From: Volutella citrinella
Taxonomy: Eukaryota; Ascomycota; Sordariomycetes; Hypocreales; Nectriaceae
Assembly: GCA_034401135.1 (NCBI GenBank)
Contig: JAWZSP010000007.1
Location: 930,001 to 994,000, forward strand
DNA: 64,000 bases
Direction of reading: 5' to 3'
Shown here: piece after piece, positions 1-11,311 of the stretch
Numbering within the stretch: position 1 is the stretch's first letter
Layout of the letters: every line of letters starts with the position of its first letter
Program-made: the position numbers and the translations under genes
The notes under the pieces: model-generated
What the model was told of the DNA's origin: nothing
Seen by the model: the letters and a program-made list of their open reading frames with translations, nothing else
The model's database searches: none

Positions 1-1437
1 CTGTGGAGTGGATGGCCGCTCAGGTCCAGCGATTTCAACCTCGGGATCCAACCCACCGCCGGCCACTTCCTTGAGGGATGAAGAAACTCCAGGAACTCCA
101 GGCTTTACCCGTCCCTCATGTACCACCATAACCAACCACCAACCTTTCCCTCGTAGGGACGGGCACAGCGAATTCGACACTCACTTCTATCGACACTGTT
201 GTGATACCCCGCGATGGCGCGCCACGACACACGCGGCAATGACGCCCCGACGAAGAAGAAAGCACTACACCATGGTGCTTTCCACCCACGATCGTCACAA
301 TACCAGCTTCGACGACTCGACACGGCCATTCGTAATTTCCTTCACGTCTAATTCATCGAAACACCTTTGCCACAGCATAGACTCGGCGTTCGCCTCTTCA
401 CGCCTGTGTCTTCCTTCGAGGAGCAGGCCGTGCCTACATACCACCACCTCAAATACACATTGACAACAACCAAAGCTTTCATACTCTGTCACCAACATAC
501 TTTCACACAACAACCTTGCCATCTTTTTTTCTTCTTCTTTTCTATGTCTCTTGATATATAGGGGGCGCATTTGGCGGATGGATACATATATGAGTTTTTG
601 TACTACGGGGAGTGTGGATGAAAGGGAGTCCCACGCTCCAGGCGTTCTGGCTGGTTTGGCTTCATTGTACCTGGGTTGCCACGAGCAACATGAAGCCACT
701 TGGGGATGCTTAAAAGACAAGGGACTACTAGTTGAGATAGTTAGTACCGACTCAAATGCCAACAATGATGCATTTCAAATCATCCTCCTTGCATATGTGA
801 CTTGATGGTGAACAAGCTCTCTTGTCGGGAGACTGTCAATGGGCTGAACGACAGAGAAGCGGCAGCCTAGAATGAGGGCAGATAAAGCGTCAAAGGGTGT
901 CTTACATTAACCTAGTGCATACAATTCCAGGATGCTGAAGCCGACACTTTATCATCCAGCCCAGAGCAGAATAGAATCAGAAGATCATTTCAATTCCAGC
1001 GCATAGAGCTACCAACCACTTTCTTTACAACACAACATTTATCCGAGCGAGTCTCTGGTCGCACAAGGCCCCCAGCCTGAAGCAAAGGATGTTGACTGGC
1101 GCTGTCGGCCGCACTAGGCAGGCTCCACTATCGCTTGAAAGCGAAGACGCCGGGGTATGAAACCAACCTCAGTGCCTGTGACGCAGTCGCTTACCCTGGG
1201 GCACATTCAAACCGAACCATTGAGTCATTGAGATGAAGAAAGTTGCCGTTGAGCCTTTGATGAAATAAGGTGAGACTGAAGCAACAAGGTTGCAAGTGAG
1301 GGTTGAATTGAATCTGAAGCCGCATTCCACGTGACTTTGGCTTGCCATGATTCTTACAAACACGCCCAACACACTCTGGAGGGTATTCATCAAACTTCAA
1401 ACCCGCCTCATCCAGTCTCCCAACCGATCCGAGCAGT
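1..1437. other. Intergenic or unassigned left edge
   Basis: No supportable gene. Open frames on both strands reach about 156 codons, but their translations are low-complexity or composition-driven and show no recognisable motif. The left part could include the end of a gene lying outside the window. The last few hundred bases are presumably the promoter and leader of the SWIM/RING gene that starts at 1438. Confidence 0.5.
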
Positions 1438-2570
1438 ATGGGCTCCTCAGGGATGCAGATGTCCTCCGACATCAGATTCACCACGCCTGCCAAGCCTAGG
1501 ACGCCACGTCCGAGCCGCGCCCAGGTGTCCGGAACACCAACGCTCGGCCAAACCCCAGAGCAGCCCATCGACCTGACGGAGGATTCGCCACCGCGTGCTT
1601 CAACTGGGAAGCGCAAGGCAGAATGCAGTCTCATGAAGCAGTCTCCGTTGTCAGCGAAACGGGCCAAGGCTGTCGGAAAGCCTGCTGGCCCACCGCCCGA
1701 GAAGCGCCTCCGACGATTCAGACCGCATCCGCCGCAGTCATTCCACGAGGTCTACGCGCGGGCATTGAGTCAACGCTTCTATGTCCTCAGCCGCACCCGT
1801 GGCTGGGCCAGCGAGTGTCCCCAAGAAGTCGTGGAGATGACGGGCTCGACGGGTAATATCTACCACGTCACCGTTGGGCCCATCCCGAAGTGTACCTGTC
1901 CACACGCGGCCAAAGGCAACCAATGCAAGCACGTCGTCTATGTGAGTTATTCGAGCCCGATACCAGCTAGTTTCCTGGTTCTAATGGACTGTAGGTCATG
2001 AAAAGGGTGCTCAACGCGCCATTTGAGCTCGTCTATCAGCTGGCCCTCACATACTCGGAGCTCCATACAATCTTCGCCAGCGCACCTCCAATTGCCGGGC
2101 CCCAAGAGGCAGATTCCAAGAACCGGAAGCCTATTGATGGCGATTGCCCCATATGCTACTGCGAGCTGGAGGCCAGCGGTCCCGAAAAGGTGGTCTGGTG
2201 TCGCGCAGCATGTGGGCAAAACATGCACGCTGAGTGTTTTGCCACGTGGGCGCGGTCCAAGGCTGGCGACGTCACCTGTCCAATGTGCCGAAGCGTATGG
2301 GAGGGCAGTCAAGATGCCTCGTCTCAAGTACAACGAGATCAAGGTGATGTCGAAGAAGGCTATATCAACGTAGCCGGCCAGCTGGGTATCAACCGTGTGA
2401 GAGGTACGTTGAAGTGTTTGAGCACATATAACCCGTTTGCTGACCTTGTTCCGATAGATGAATCCTCCTACTCCAGATGGTACCATCGTGCTAGAGGGGA
2501 CTTCCACTATGGTGGCTGGCCGAGACGGTCATCTGGGCGAGGGAGAGGTCGAGGACGTGGTCGATGGTAG
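1438..2570 (+). CDS. SWIM and RING zinc-finger protein (putative E3 ubiquitin ligase)
   Basis: Three exons: 1438-1941, 1995-2403 and 2458-2570, with 53- and 54-nt GT...AG introns, giving 341 aa. The N-terminal 100 residues are basic and disordered. A SWIM finger follows, with Cys152, Cys154, Cys163 and His165 (CTC...CKH). A RING-type finger lies at about 219-268 (CPIC, then H-x2-C and CPMC). The C-terminus is an RG-rich tail ending RGRGRGRGRW. In known families, SWIM plus RING occurs in E3 ubiquitin ligases of the MEX/ZSWIM2 kind, so ubiquitin transfer is inferred; the substrate is unknown. The last intron is a multiple of three, so retaining it also leaves an open frame. The chosen start is the first ATG of the open frame, and the splice joins the SWIM core directly to a helical segment. 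Confidence 0.8.
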
Positions 2571-3099
2571 TTGTACCGCCTTGAAACTGATGATATGAGT
2601 TACGATGAAAGCGGCATGTGCCAGCAGCCTATGCCACAAGATACCCGTGCAGTTAAACTTAATTCATTTACGAATTAGCCCCACTACCGTGGCCTTGGTT
2701 CATCACAGCGAGCCAGTGGTCATCTAGTCAATATTGTGTTGCAGTAATTGCTGTGAGTCTCATGACACATGCCGTTGGTCTATTTGACCCTTTTCAATTT
2801 GGCAACAAAACACGGGGTATCCCTGAGGATCGTTCCACACCAGAAACCCATCGATCTGCGGAGTTTCGCCCCGTCGGCGCACCACGGCCCCGTTGAACAG
2901 ACGGAGTTCGGCGGTTTCGGTGGGTCCATCGGCGGTGCCCCACCGAGCCGCCGAGATTGAAATCCCGCGCCGCACTCCGCCGCCGAGGATGCCTGGCCGA
3001 CTTAAATACAGCTAGGCCGCCGTCGATGATTGCGGGGAGAGCACAGAGCCAGATCTCGCAGCAGTTGCAACACCCGCACTCGTTTCGACCGAGAAAAAA
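2571..3099. other. Intergenic region
   Basis: About 0.5 kb between two genes on the + strand. It holds the 3' end of the SWIM/RING gene and the promoter of the oxidoreductase. Overlapping open frames on the minus strand (about 2760-3255) run into the oxidoreductase exon and look like shadows. No other signal was seen. Confidence 0.5.
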
Positions 3100-4259
3100 A
3101 TGGACATTCCGCCAACCATGCGCTCCTTGGTGGCACCCAAGAGGTGCTCCCCTGACAAGTATGAGGTCCGAGAGATGCCAACCCCGTCGATAAGCAAACC
3201 GACAGAAGTCCTCATGAGGATGAAATCTGCATCCGTTAATACGGGGGACACGCAATTTGCGGCTGGAGCCATGAACCTTTTTGTGAGAACAGAGTAAGCG
3301 TCCCCGAGCCTCAGTGATATACTACAACGAGCCTGACTCTTGATGAAAGGTACCCCATGAAGCTGGGCATCGAAGGAGCTGGCGTCGTCGTAGCCTTAGG
3401 TTCTGACGTGAAGAAATTCAAGGTCGGCGACGAAGTCTACGGCTTCAGCTTTCCCAAGCCCTTCCCCAAGGACATGAGGGTCCAGGCGGGTTTCATCTCC
3501 GACTACGCAATAAGTGACGAAGCCTTCCTACTTCCCAAGCCATCGCATGTCTCCTTTGAGGATGCGGCCACGTTCCCAGGCCTCGTCGTCACGGCGTACC
3601 AGGTCCTCCGGCGGGCGGTGCAGCGGCAGGGCGTGGACAGCCTGGCCGGCAAGTCCGTCTTCATCCCCGCCGCTCTGAGCGCCTCGGGCTCGATTGCCAT
3701 CCAGGTAGCCCGCAACTACTACGGGGCCACGCACATCATTAGCTCGGCCTCGACGGTCAAGATGCCGCTCGTGGCGGAGCGACTGCCCGCCGGCTCTGTA
3801 GACCAGCTAGTGGACTACCAGAAGGAGGACGTGGCGGCCAAGGTGGGACGCGGCACAGTCGACGTGGCCATGAACACCCAGTGGGGGACAATAAACGAGA
3901 GCATCGCGGTACTGAAGCCGCAGACGGGCACGCTGGTGAGCATCACGAGCTTGCCGACCAAGGAGACGCTCAAGGGCCTGCTGGGGTTCATGCCGCTGTG
4001 GCTGGGCCTGCTGCTGGACCTCGCCCAGTACTGGTACGCGTGGAAGCTGCGCGGCACAGGCATCAAGCACGAGTTCATATCTGGGAGCCCGCAGATCAAG
4101 GAGGACCTGGAGGCAGCGGGGGAGATTGTCGCGAGGGGCCAGGTGAAGGCGGTGAAGACGGTGGTGGAGCTGGACGATATCGAGGAGGTGAGGAAGGCGA
4201 TTGACAGAGTTTACAGGAGCAAGGGAGGTTTAGGAAAGCTGGTGATTCGAATCTCGTGA
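3100..4259 (+). CDS. MDR-family (zinc-type alcohol dehydrogenase-like) oxidoreductase
   Basis: Two exons, 3100-3293 and 3350-4259, with a 56-nt intron; 367 aa. The N-terminal GroES-like part has the typical SVNTGDTQ segment and GIEGAGVV (about 70-77), followed by VGDEVYGF. The Rossmann part carries a PAALSASGSIAIQVA loop (about 170-184) in the place of the usual glycine-rich NAD(P)-binding loop, then VDVAMNT. Known relatives are NAD(P)H-dependent quinone or enone reductases of the medium-chain dehydrogenase/reductase family. The usual catalytic zinc ligands are not evident, so a zinc-free quinone-reductase type reaction is the better guess. The substrate cannot be told. An alternative start is Met7 at 3118. 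It stands alone, with no pathway neighbours. Confidence 0.82.
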
Positions 4260-5305
4260 TTCGTAAGGGGTGTGTTTCTGTAATCGTCTTGATATCCCAA
4301 GATGTTGGGACGGGTTCTGTGGTTTCAATCAGTGTTCCCAGTTCGCAAACGACTTTTGTTTTAACCCACAGAGTGTGGGTTTAATCTTTAGGGAGCGGCT
4401 ATGAAGGATTCATGTAATTGAACGATTAGTTTGCAACTGTTCGAAATATCCAAGCGTCACGCAATGTCCTGGATCAGCCTGTGGTCGGCTCTTGGCGTTT
4501 CCCTTCGCATAGCCCGGCCCTAGAGAGAAGCCTAGTGACATCTCTCGGGACCTCGACGCCATGCTTCATCGTGTTGGCGGGTTAAAGTTGGCTTTTGCTG
4601 ACTGGCCGCAACTTTCTGGTTGACACTCAATGCCAATTTGTACCTCTCTGTTGGTATGACAGCGCAACATCGCGCGACGCCACCAAAGAAGTCTTTCGCC
4701 AGCGTCCAGCCAACGGTTGTCGAGGCACAACGCTTTTAGGCAATTCTTTTTCTTGTGTCTAGCCCATCAGGACTTGGATGAGGAGAAGCCATGACGGAGC
4801 AGTCAGGAGATCCACCCATCTCAGGGTTAGGGTTAAGACTTCAGTCGCGAGAGGAGAGTTGCTTGACTCCCTCAGTGCCGCCTGCAAAGACGTAAGTGAT
4901 GCAGTGGTACTAATAGCAGACATTCAAAACGCAGAAACCATTGCATCATTAATAACAACTCATCAAGAAGAAAAGCAATGATTCCGAGGCTGGTTGTGTC
5001 CAGGCAGCCAGCAACCACGCGCTAAACCCAACCCGTCGCCAAGGACTCTTTACGCGCTGCTGCTGCTGGGCTGTGCACAACGCGTGAAGGGCGCGTGCAC
5101 GTCTACCTAGCATCCACCAGCCCACGCTCACGACTTGATACTTTACCCTGTCCAGCCCCATCTCTGCTGACCACAACTCCCATCCATCCATATCCCACTC
5201 TCTGGACGCTAAAACACAAACCTCAGAACGGCACAATATCCCATCTATTGCTGCTGCATCTGCATTGAGTTATTACAACATCAGCTCCCTCCAAAAACCG
5301 GCACA
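4260..5305. other. Intergenic region
   Basis: About 1 kb between two + strand genes. It contains a short telomere-like motif at 4823-4835 (listed separately) and a CA- and CT-rich stretch before 5306, typical of a fungal leader. An open frame at 4778-4981 has no recognisable content. Confidence 0.5.
4823..4835. repeat. Interstitial telomere-like motif
   Basis: The bases AGGGTTAGGGTTA contain two TTAGGG units in tandem. TTAGGG is the telomere repeat of most filamentous ascomycetes. Two units can occur by chance or be a Myb/Rap1-type (telobox) binding site in a promoter; it lies about 470 bp upstream of the next gene. Confidence 0.4.
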
Positions 5306-5983
5306 ATGGTCCTCAAACGCAAGCGCTCGGCCGAGGAGCTCTGCTTGTCACCCTCGGCGTCGTCCGTCTCGTCGTTCAACTCGCCGCCGCAATTCTCCCA
5401 CCACAACCCCTTCACCACCTACGACGTGACACCCATCCACCTCCACAGCCGGACTCTCAAGCGTTTCCGCGACAGTCGCCCCTCACAACAGGAAGTCCAC
5501 CGTAAGCTATCCTCGGCTCACCGTTGATAAGTCGTATCATCACTGACGATGCCCCCCAAAGAGCGAACGCTCAATCTACTATACTCGGGCCAGGCCCAGC
5601 ACCAGCAACAGATGCGCGAGACCGAGCAGCAATGGCGAGAGGTGCCCATGGAACAGCCGTCGGAAGAGCAACCCCCCAGCCAGCCGACCAAGCAAGGCTT
5701 GCACCGATTTTGGAACATCTCAACTGCCCCATCTGCGTCGACAACCACCCTGCCGTCAGCGCCAGCCAACTGCGAGTCGTGCTCTGTGGGCCTGGCTGCG
5801 GGCAGCGGTGATGGCATGGATATCGACTGTGTTGATGCCGGTGCTTACGCTTGTGGAGGATGCAACCGACAAGTGTGCGTCGACTGTGTGGTCAGCAGTC
5901 CTGGGGAACAGCGACGCTGTTTGCTCTGCGCGGGTCGAAACGCTCATGGTGCATGGGGCAATGCGGGCGTTCCTGTCTGCTAG
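5306..5983 (+). CDS. Small Cys-rich protein of unknown function
   Basis: Two exons, 5306-5501 and 5562-5983, joined across a 60-nt intron; 205 aa. The splice restores the motif EVHQRTLNLLYS. The N-terminus MVLKRKRSAEEL is basic, then Ser-rich, then TLKRFRDSRPS. A central Gln/Pro-rich stretch contains GLHRFWNIS. The C-terminus (about 134-188) has paired cysteines in C-x2-C arrangement (CESC, CGGC, CVDC, CLLC) that could bind zinc. I believe similar proteins occur in other Sordariomycetes, from memory only, and I know no function. The basic N-terminus suggests a nuclear location; this is inference. It converges on the MPDU1-like gene. Confidence 0.75.
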
Positions 5984-6171
5984 ATCGCCTCGGGAGATTG
6001 CTTGCTGTTTTCTGGCGCATGATTTGATGGGAAATGATGGCGATGGTGTAAAGGCGTTGGTCCAATCTGGGGCATTATGGGAATTCCATGGGAGTTGGTT
6101 TGGTCAAAATACCATCATTAGTATATTTTGCAACTTCAAGTCAACGTACATGACATACAATGCACACGAAC

Positions 6172-6177
6172 AATAAA
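6172..6177 (+). promoter_or_regulatory. Candidate polyadenylation signal
   Basis: AATAAA lies 189 bp after the stop codon of the Cys-rich protein gene, in an AT-rich tract of the short convergent spacer before the MPDU1-like gene. Fungal polyadenylation signals are loose, so this is only suggestive. Confidence 0.3.
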
Positions 6178-6276
6178 TAAGTATGGTCAAGAGGACAAAC
6201 GTGTAATTAAGGTATATATATTGTGGCTCATTACAAAAGTCTATCTACTCCGCGGGTCCTGCTGCTCGGGGCATGC

Positions 6277-7195
6277 TCAACCACGGCGGCGGGTAGTGGG
6301 AGTCTTCTTGGGCGTGCCGGATGACACGGCCGAGGGCTTGGCCGCAATCGGGGCGACCTTGCGCTTGCCCTTGGCCTTCTCGGAGGGCGCGTTCCAGTAG
6401 TAAGCCATCTGGAGAGCCAGGATCGAGTTCAGGGCGAAGCCAGCGACGCAGCTGTACAGGATGAGCTTGTCGTCAACCTCCTGCAGGGTGGTGAAGATGC
6501 GGGACAGAGAGCCAACGAGGTAGTTGAAGACCTGGACACGGGACGTTAGAACTCGTATCGCTGACTTTTCGCGATGCTAGACTTACGGCAAAAGCGCTGA
6601 GCTGACCGGTGCCGCCCTGCTGGAAGATGGCGAGGATCTGGGGGATCTTGCTGGAGACGCTCAGGACTCCGGAGCCAACCTGGAGGTAGCTCAGGGTCTG
6701 CATGTCGACAATGTTCTCGGAGAGGAGCGCGGCAGCGGCGCCGGCAAGCGCAGCAACGAACACGGCAGCAGCGCTGGCGCGGCCACTGAAGTTCAGGACC
6801 AGGATGGAGATGATGATGTTCTGGCCGACGATCAAGGCCGTCTCGCCGTAGGTGCTGAAGGGGAAGCCATTGCGGAAGTTGTAGGAGAGCGCAATGACGT
6901 AGGCGACCGTCTCGAGCAGGTAGGAGAGGAAGGACACGCCCTCGGCGGAGCGGGAGCGAACGAGCTTGAGGATCTGGGGCACCTTGACAATGGACGAGGC
7001 GGCGATGATGCCGATGCCAAGGCCCTTGGAGATGCCCAGCTTCAGGCAGTCGACATCCTCGAGGTTGACGTCGAGCAGGATGGACTTGTAGCAGTGCTCG
7101 CCGACGATGGAGACGCCGAGGTCGCGGATCGGGGCCGGCAGGTTGTGCGTGATCGGCGTGATTATGGGGGTAATGGCGGTACGAATAGCGTCCAT
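6277..7195 (-). CDS. MPDU1: MPDU1-like PQ-loop protein (dolichol-phosphate-mannose utilisation)
   Basis: Two exons on the minus strand, 7195-6587 and 6531-6277, with a 55-nt intron; 287 aa. Two PQ-loop repeats are visible: KVPQILKLVRSRSAEGVSFL with PQ at 73-74, and SSKIPQIL with PQ at 185-186, each followed by hydrophobic membrane segments. The C-terminus is a Lys/Arg-rich cytosolic tail. The family (mammalian MPDU1/Lec35, about 247 aa) is an ER membrane protein needed for use of dolichol-phosphate-mannose and -glucose in N-glycan, O-mannose and GPI assembly. The longer length comes from the basic tail. The start is the first ATG, before an amphipathic N-terminus. OST5 in the same window acts in the same pathway. 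Confidence 0.9.
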
Positions 7196-8457
7196 GGCTG
7201 CGGAGAAGTGCCTCGAAGGTTTGAGGGCGAAGAAAATGGTACCGTGCGGAAAAGTGTATTATCAAGGTATTAGGGGATACGACACAAATGGAAGAGAAGA
7301 GGGAGAAGAGTAGGCAAGAGGGGTGAAAGGAACGAAAGAAGTCGGAGTTGACCGTGTGGTTGCGCGCGAAGTCGAGACTTGTCAGAAGAGGCCAACAAGG
7401 CAGAAGGAGATGGTGTTGAAGAAACAGTCCCAGTGCGCTATTGGGTCATGATTAAAGTGGGTCTGGGAATTTCCCGATTGGGGCGTTGTGGGCTGATTTG
7501 CTGTTTCCTGGGGGGTGAGACTACCCTAAGTTTTTGGACAAGTGTAGTGGACGCACTGTGTGTGCCATGTGAAGGAGTTTTCATCTTGAGAATAAGACAA
7601 TCAAACCATCATAATTAAAGGCTGCACAAGGAGTGTGCAACTGGGTGCAGCATGTCTATTTATTCAAGAGAACGAAGGTTCAGCGACAGAGGTGGAGTAA
7701 AGAAACTCATCATGAGACAGGTCAAAAGTCAAAACGGGAGTCGCGACATTTTGAAATGCGTTTGAAATCAAAGCCAGGAGTTCATGATACTCGCGGGATC
7801 TTGGACACCATCCCGATGATGTTAGGCCTGGCTGGTGATAAGCTATCCGTGCTCTGATAGGTAAGCTAGGAACTGGCCCCTATCCTTCACAGGAAAACAG
7901 CCATGGTGGCCTCTCATCCTTTAGCTGGTGCCTTATTCTTCGTGAACGGTGGTGTGTCTATGGGCCGTGACGCGTGGAGAGCGCTCCAGGCATCGGTGCG
8001 AAAACTAGACTCGACAGATTCTGCATGCACCTCAATGTTACGTGGCTGTTCAGGCATTGTATGCATGTCTCGGAGTGGGCATGAATGACATCAGGGACGG
8101 CACGCAGGGAACCATCCGGACTCCGTGGTCTGCCGTCATTGTCTCACGATTTCAATATCGAACCAACTGGGCGGACCCGGGCTGTCCGGAGATGCGCGCG
8201 CATATTGGCCTGATGAATGGGACTCCGAAGACGGCCATGGAAACCATGCAACAAGTGGAAGAGTTTTCTGCTTTTGTCATCAGTCACCAGTCACGAATCC
8301 CCCGTCGATCAAAAACGCCTGCTTGCCAACCAACCAATATGCAAGGCGGCTTGGTAAGGAGGTGGTAAAGGTGTGGGTGAGCATGTGATGTGCGCCCTGT
8401 AGGCGGACGGCCACCCACTAGATGCGCTGATTACTCCTTTGGGTATGAACGTCGCGC
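7196..8457. other. Gene-poor region upstream of the MPDU1-like gene
   Basis: The first few hundred bases are the MPDU1-like promoter and leader (minus strand). The rest holds only short open frames (up to about 108 codons) with no recognisable domain. It leads into the degenerate transposon-like block at 8458-9200. Confidence 0.45.
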
Positions 8458-8463
8458 TATGGC

Positions 8464-8600
8464 TGTGAACAGCGTCGCAGTCACCTGGGGGGTTCAACCT
8501 CCTTGCCTCCCAAGCCACCTCACCCACCCGGTTCTCCTCCGCTATGCCGTTGGCCTGTAGGAATGACCGCCGGTTGTTAGTGCTAGTGTTTGCTGAGACA
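8464..8600 (-). repeat. Degenerate repeat, copy A (possible retroelement internal sequence)
   Basis: Read on the minus strand, this stretch encodes fragments SANTSTNNRRS and NPPGDCDAVHS. A second, diverged copy of both fragments in the same order occurs at 9104-9193. It directly abuts the internal side of the LTR-like sequence 8644-8887. No intact gag or pol reading frame is present. Confidence 0.5.
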
Positions 8601-8643
8601 GAAGCAGATGGTTGTGAAGAGAGTCCCCGCCAGTGGATGCCGT

Positions 8644-8887
8644 TGTTCAACCCGCAATATCATAGACGTTGCAATATTGTAAAAACAAACACAGAAACAT
8701 TAAATATAAGATACTATTCATTTTATTTCAAAATTTTATTGTTTCCAAACAAAATTTGTTATCATTCTCAGCTTTAGCATTTATCGAGAGGTTTTGCAGC
8801 CTCCAACATGGCTACCCAGGCCGATCAGTGTCTGCCGAGGAGCTTTACAACTAGATGATGGAGGCATCAACAAATTCCCCCCTAACA
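8644..8887 (-). mobile_element. Solitary LTR-like sequence, degenerate
   Basis: A 244-bp AT-rich block begins TGTTCAACCC and ends CCCCCTAACA on the + strand. It therefore has the TG...CA ends and short inverted TGTT/AACA termini of long terminal repeats. Read on the minus strand it starts TGTTAGGGGGG, followed by a tract rich in A and T. No 5-bp target-site duplication is evident in the immediate flanks, and no second LTR or pol gene is seen. The best reading is a decayed LTR-retrotransposon relic. Confidence 0.45.
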
Positions 8888-9103
8888 ACGAATCAGGCTT
8901 TTGCTTCTCTCACTATGATGGCACAAGCAATAGATCCAATGCGAAATGAAGGAAGGGGAGTTCAATTGAACAGGCGAATAAAGAAGTGTAAAAAGGAATG
9001 TATTTGAACGTGAAATAGCTCGGTGACACGTCGCGCCAGCGGGCCAGCTCAGCGGAGGTGGAGACCTCATCAGCTGGAGTAAAGCCTTGGAGCACTCCAT
9101 GAG

Positions 9104-9193
9104 ATGAACACCGTCACAGTCACCTGAGGGGTTCAGCAGCTCATCCATTACTCTAGAATGGCGCTGGTTGTTGGTGCTAGTGTTAGCTGCCGC
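9104..9193 (-). repeat. Degenerate repeat, copy B
   Basis: On the minus strand this encodes AANTSTNNQRHS and NPSGDCDGVHL, matching copy A at 8464-8600 but shorter and diverged. The two copies lie on either side of the LTR-like block, which suggests nested or tandem remnants of one repeat family. Confidence 0.5.
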
Positions 9194-11311
9194 GCCGCCT
9201 CCCGCGAGCTGGAGCTCCACAGACCTCAGGGCTGTTGGGTCTTGTGGGTGAGTTACTCAGAGGTGGAAGTGCCTGGCAGCTACGTACGAGCCAGATCCAT
9301 AATACCACCTTGCGGTGAGATTAGTGTGACCCAGATTGCGGGGCGGGCAAGAGGCCTTCGACCCTTCGTTCATGCCCTGCTGGCTGGCCGGGGGGCTTGG
9401 CCGTTTCGTCATCGATCCCGCGTTGCCGTGTTTCCACTGGGGCCTACGGAGCACGGAAACATGGCGGGTGGTGCTACGTGAGCGTGGATGCGGATGGGCC
9501 GCCCATATGATTGCTGACGCAATATTGCTGCGATAGAGATGCTAGGTCCATGTTTCTGGAATGGCAGGGCACACGAGAGTGACGGAACGCATCAGAATCA
9601 CATGAGGCGGACTCCGACCGGCCGTAACTTGGGGCCGTAAATGGGATCTGCAGTGAGGAAGCACGTGCCGGCCCCCCAGCTGGCTGGTGACAATGATACG
9701 GCGACAACAGTTACGCGGGTGATGCCCCCATTCTCAGAACCCTACTTATCCAGTCATTACTACAGTCGGGGCACTTGGCGGATTTGGCAGCCCGACTGAA
9801 CCTCCCCGGGCAGGCCGTGGTCCCCGACGCAGGCTGACTGAGCAAACCACCGAATGCGACGCACTCCAGCCAGCCACCCAGGAGCCAAATGCATCCCTGT
9901 ATTTTGATTCCTGGGCTCGGATGCCCTACGAACCCTAGTAGCGGATGCAGTGCGCTCGAGCACTGAGGTACTTGTCGTGACCACGGGCGTCGATGAAGGT
10001 CCAGCGCCTTCCCTCTTGTTGTAATGCCGATTGAGGCCCTGTGTTTGTCTGTGTGCGTGCCCTGCTTTGCAGGCTTACACATCCCGCCGCATCCCGCCAT
10101 CCATCCATCCCACGCTGCGAGTGAACCCGAGGGCCGACACCGTTTGCCGCAGCGCTGAGCACTGGGGTGATTTATTACCAGCTGGCGACCCAGTTTGCGA
10201 ATCCCGTTTGTTGCCTCCTTGCTGTAATAGTTGCCGTACTGCATCCCGTAGGTGGCTGTCTCGGAACTCCTACTACCTGCCTTATACTCTCAACTTGCGT
10301 TGCATGGCGTTGCCTTGTTAATTACGGCGCGGCACTGCATGCACGCAAAGTGCGCAACCTCCCACCTCCACTTCCACCTCCAGCACCAACCAACTCATCC
10401 GCTGTCAATTAGCTACGGCTGAGCCACCAACCTATCCACCCAAGCGGAGTGCCAACGACGACGAGGTACGACGACTGCTGCGCCGGTCTTGCGATAATTA
10501 TTGACTGGGGTCTCGAAAACTTCCGGATGAGCACTGGCCGCTAAACGACGGACGCCAAGCGCTCACCGTTGCTGTTGCTCACCAGTCTCGCAGCCTGCCA
10601 GTATATAACGCCCGTCAGGCACGACACCGCATCGCCGGTAGGGCCAGCATCCTTACAATTCTGATAATCAGATCCCTGCCCTCGCGAGATCCACTGCCCC
10701 GGCGCCCCGGCCTGGCTGAGCTGAGCAACGCCGCCAAGCATCTTGCCTGGCCTTCCGACGTCTTCCATTGGGCTGCCAGCGGCCGAGAGCCCAGAGCTGC
10801 TCCCAACCTGCACCAACTTTCTTGCTAACCTGCCCTGTCCTCGTCCTTGCCCCCCCTCCTCTTTGTCTACTTTCGCCGTCTGGTGTGTGCGTGCTGGCTC
10901 GTCAAAAAGACGGTAGGCGCCTTCCGTTTCCCGTCCTGCGTTTCCTAGGGCGGACCTCTTCGAATCGACCCCCATGCTCTGCTTTGCATTGCCTCCCTTT
11001 GCTTTGCCTTGCTCTCTTGACCCGTCGATTGCGTTTACCCGCGAAAGGATGCCCTTGCCGTTATCACGACAGCTACGACTACCACCGTTGCCCACCGGCC
11101 CGCGACCTTCCTGCTAGCGACGAGCTTACTCCCCCACTACGAGCCACCTCTCACCCACCAAGGCGACGCTTCCCCGCCATTAGCCATTGCTTAGGCACGC
11201 CGCACATTGCTTATACCGTTTGGGATCCATCCGTGTGAATTTACCATCGCATCCCAATCATCCAACCTCCTCCACCGCAGATTCACCGCGCCCGCTCGCG
11301 CCATTGGCGAT
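9194..11311. other. Gene-poor region upstream of the DUF7514 gene
   Basis: No gene recognised. Open frames up to 184 codons (for example minus 10541-11095) have compositional, non-domain sequence. From about 10800 to 11311 the + strand is strongly CT-rich, as expected for the promoter and long leader of the gene at 11312. Confidence 0.45.
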
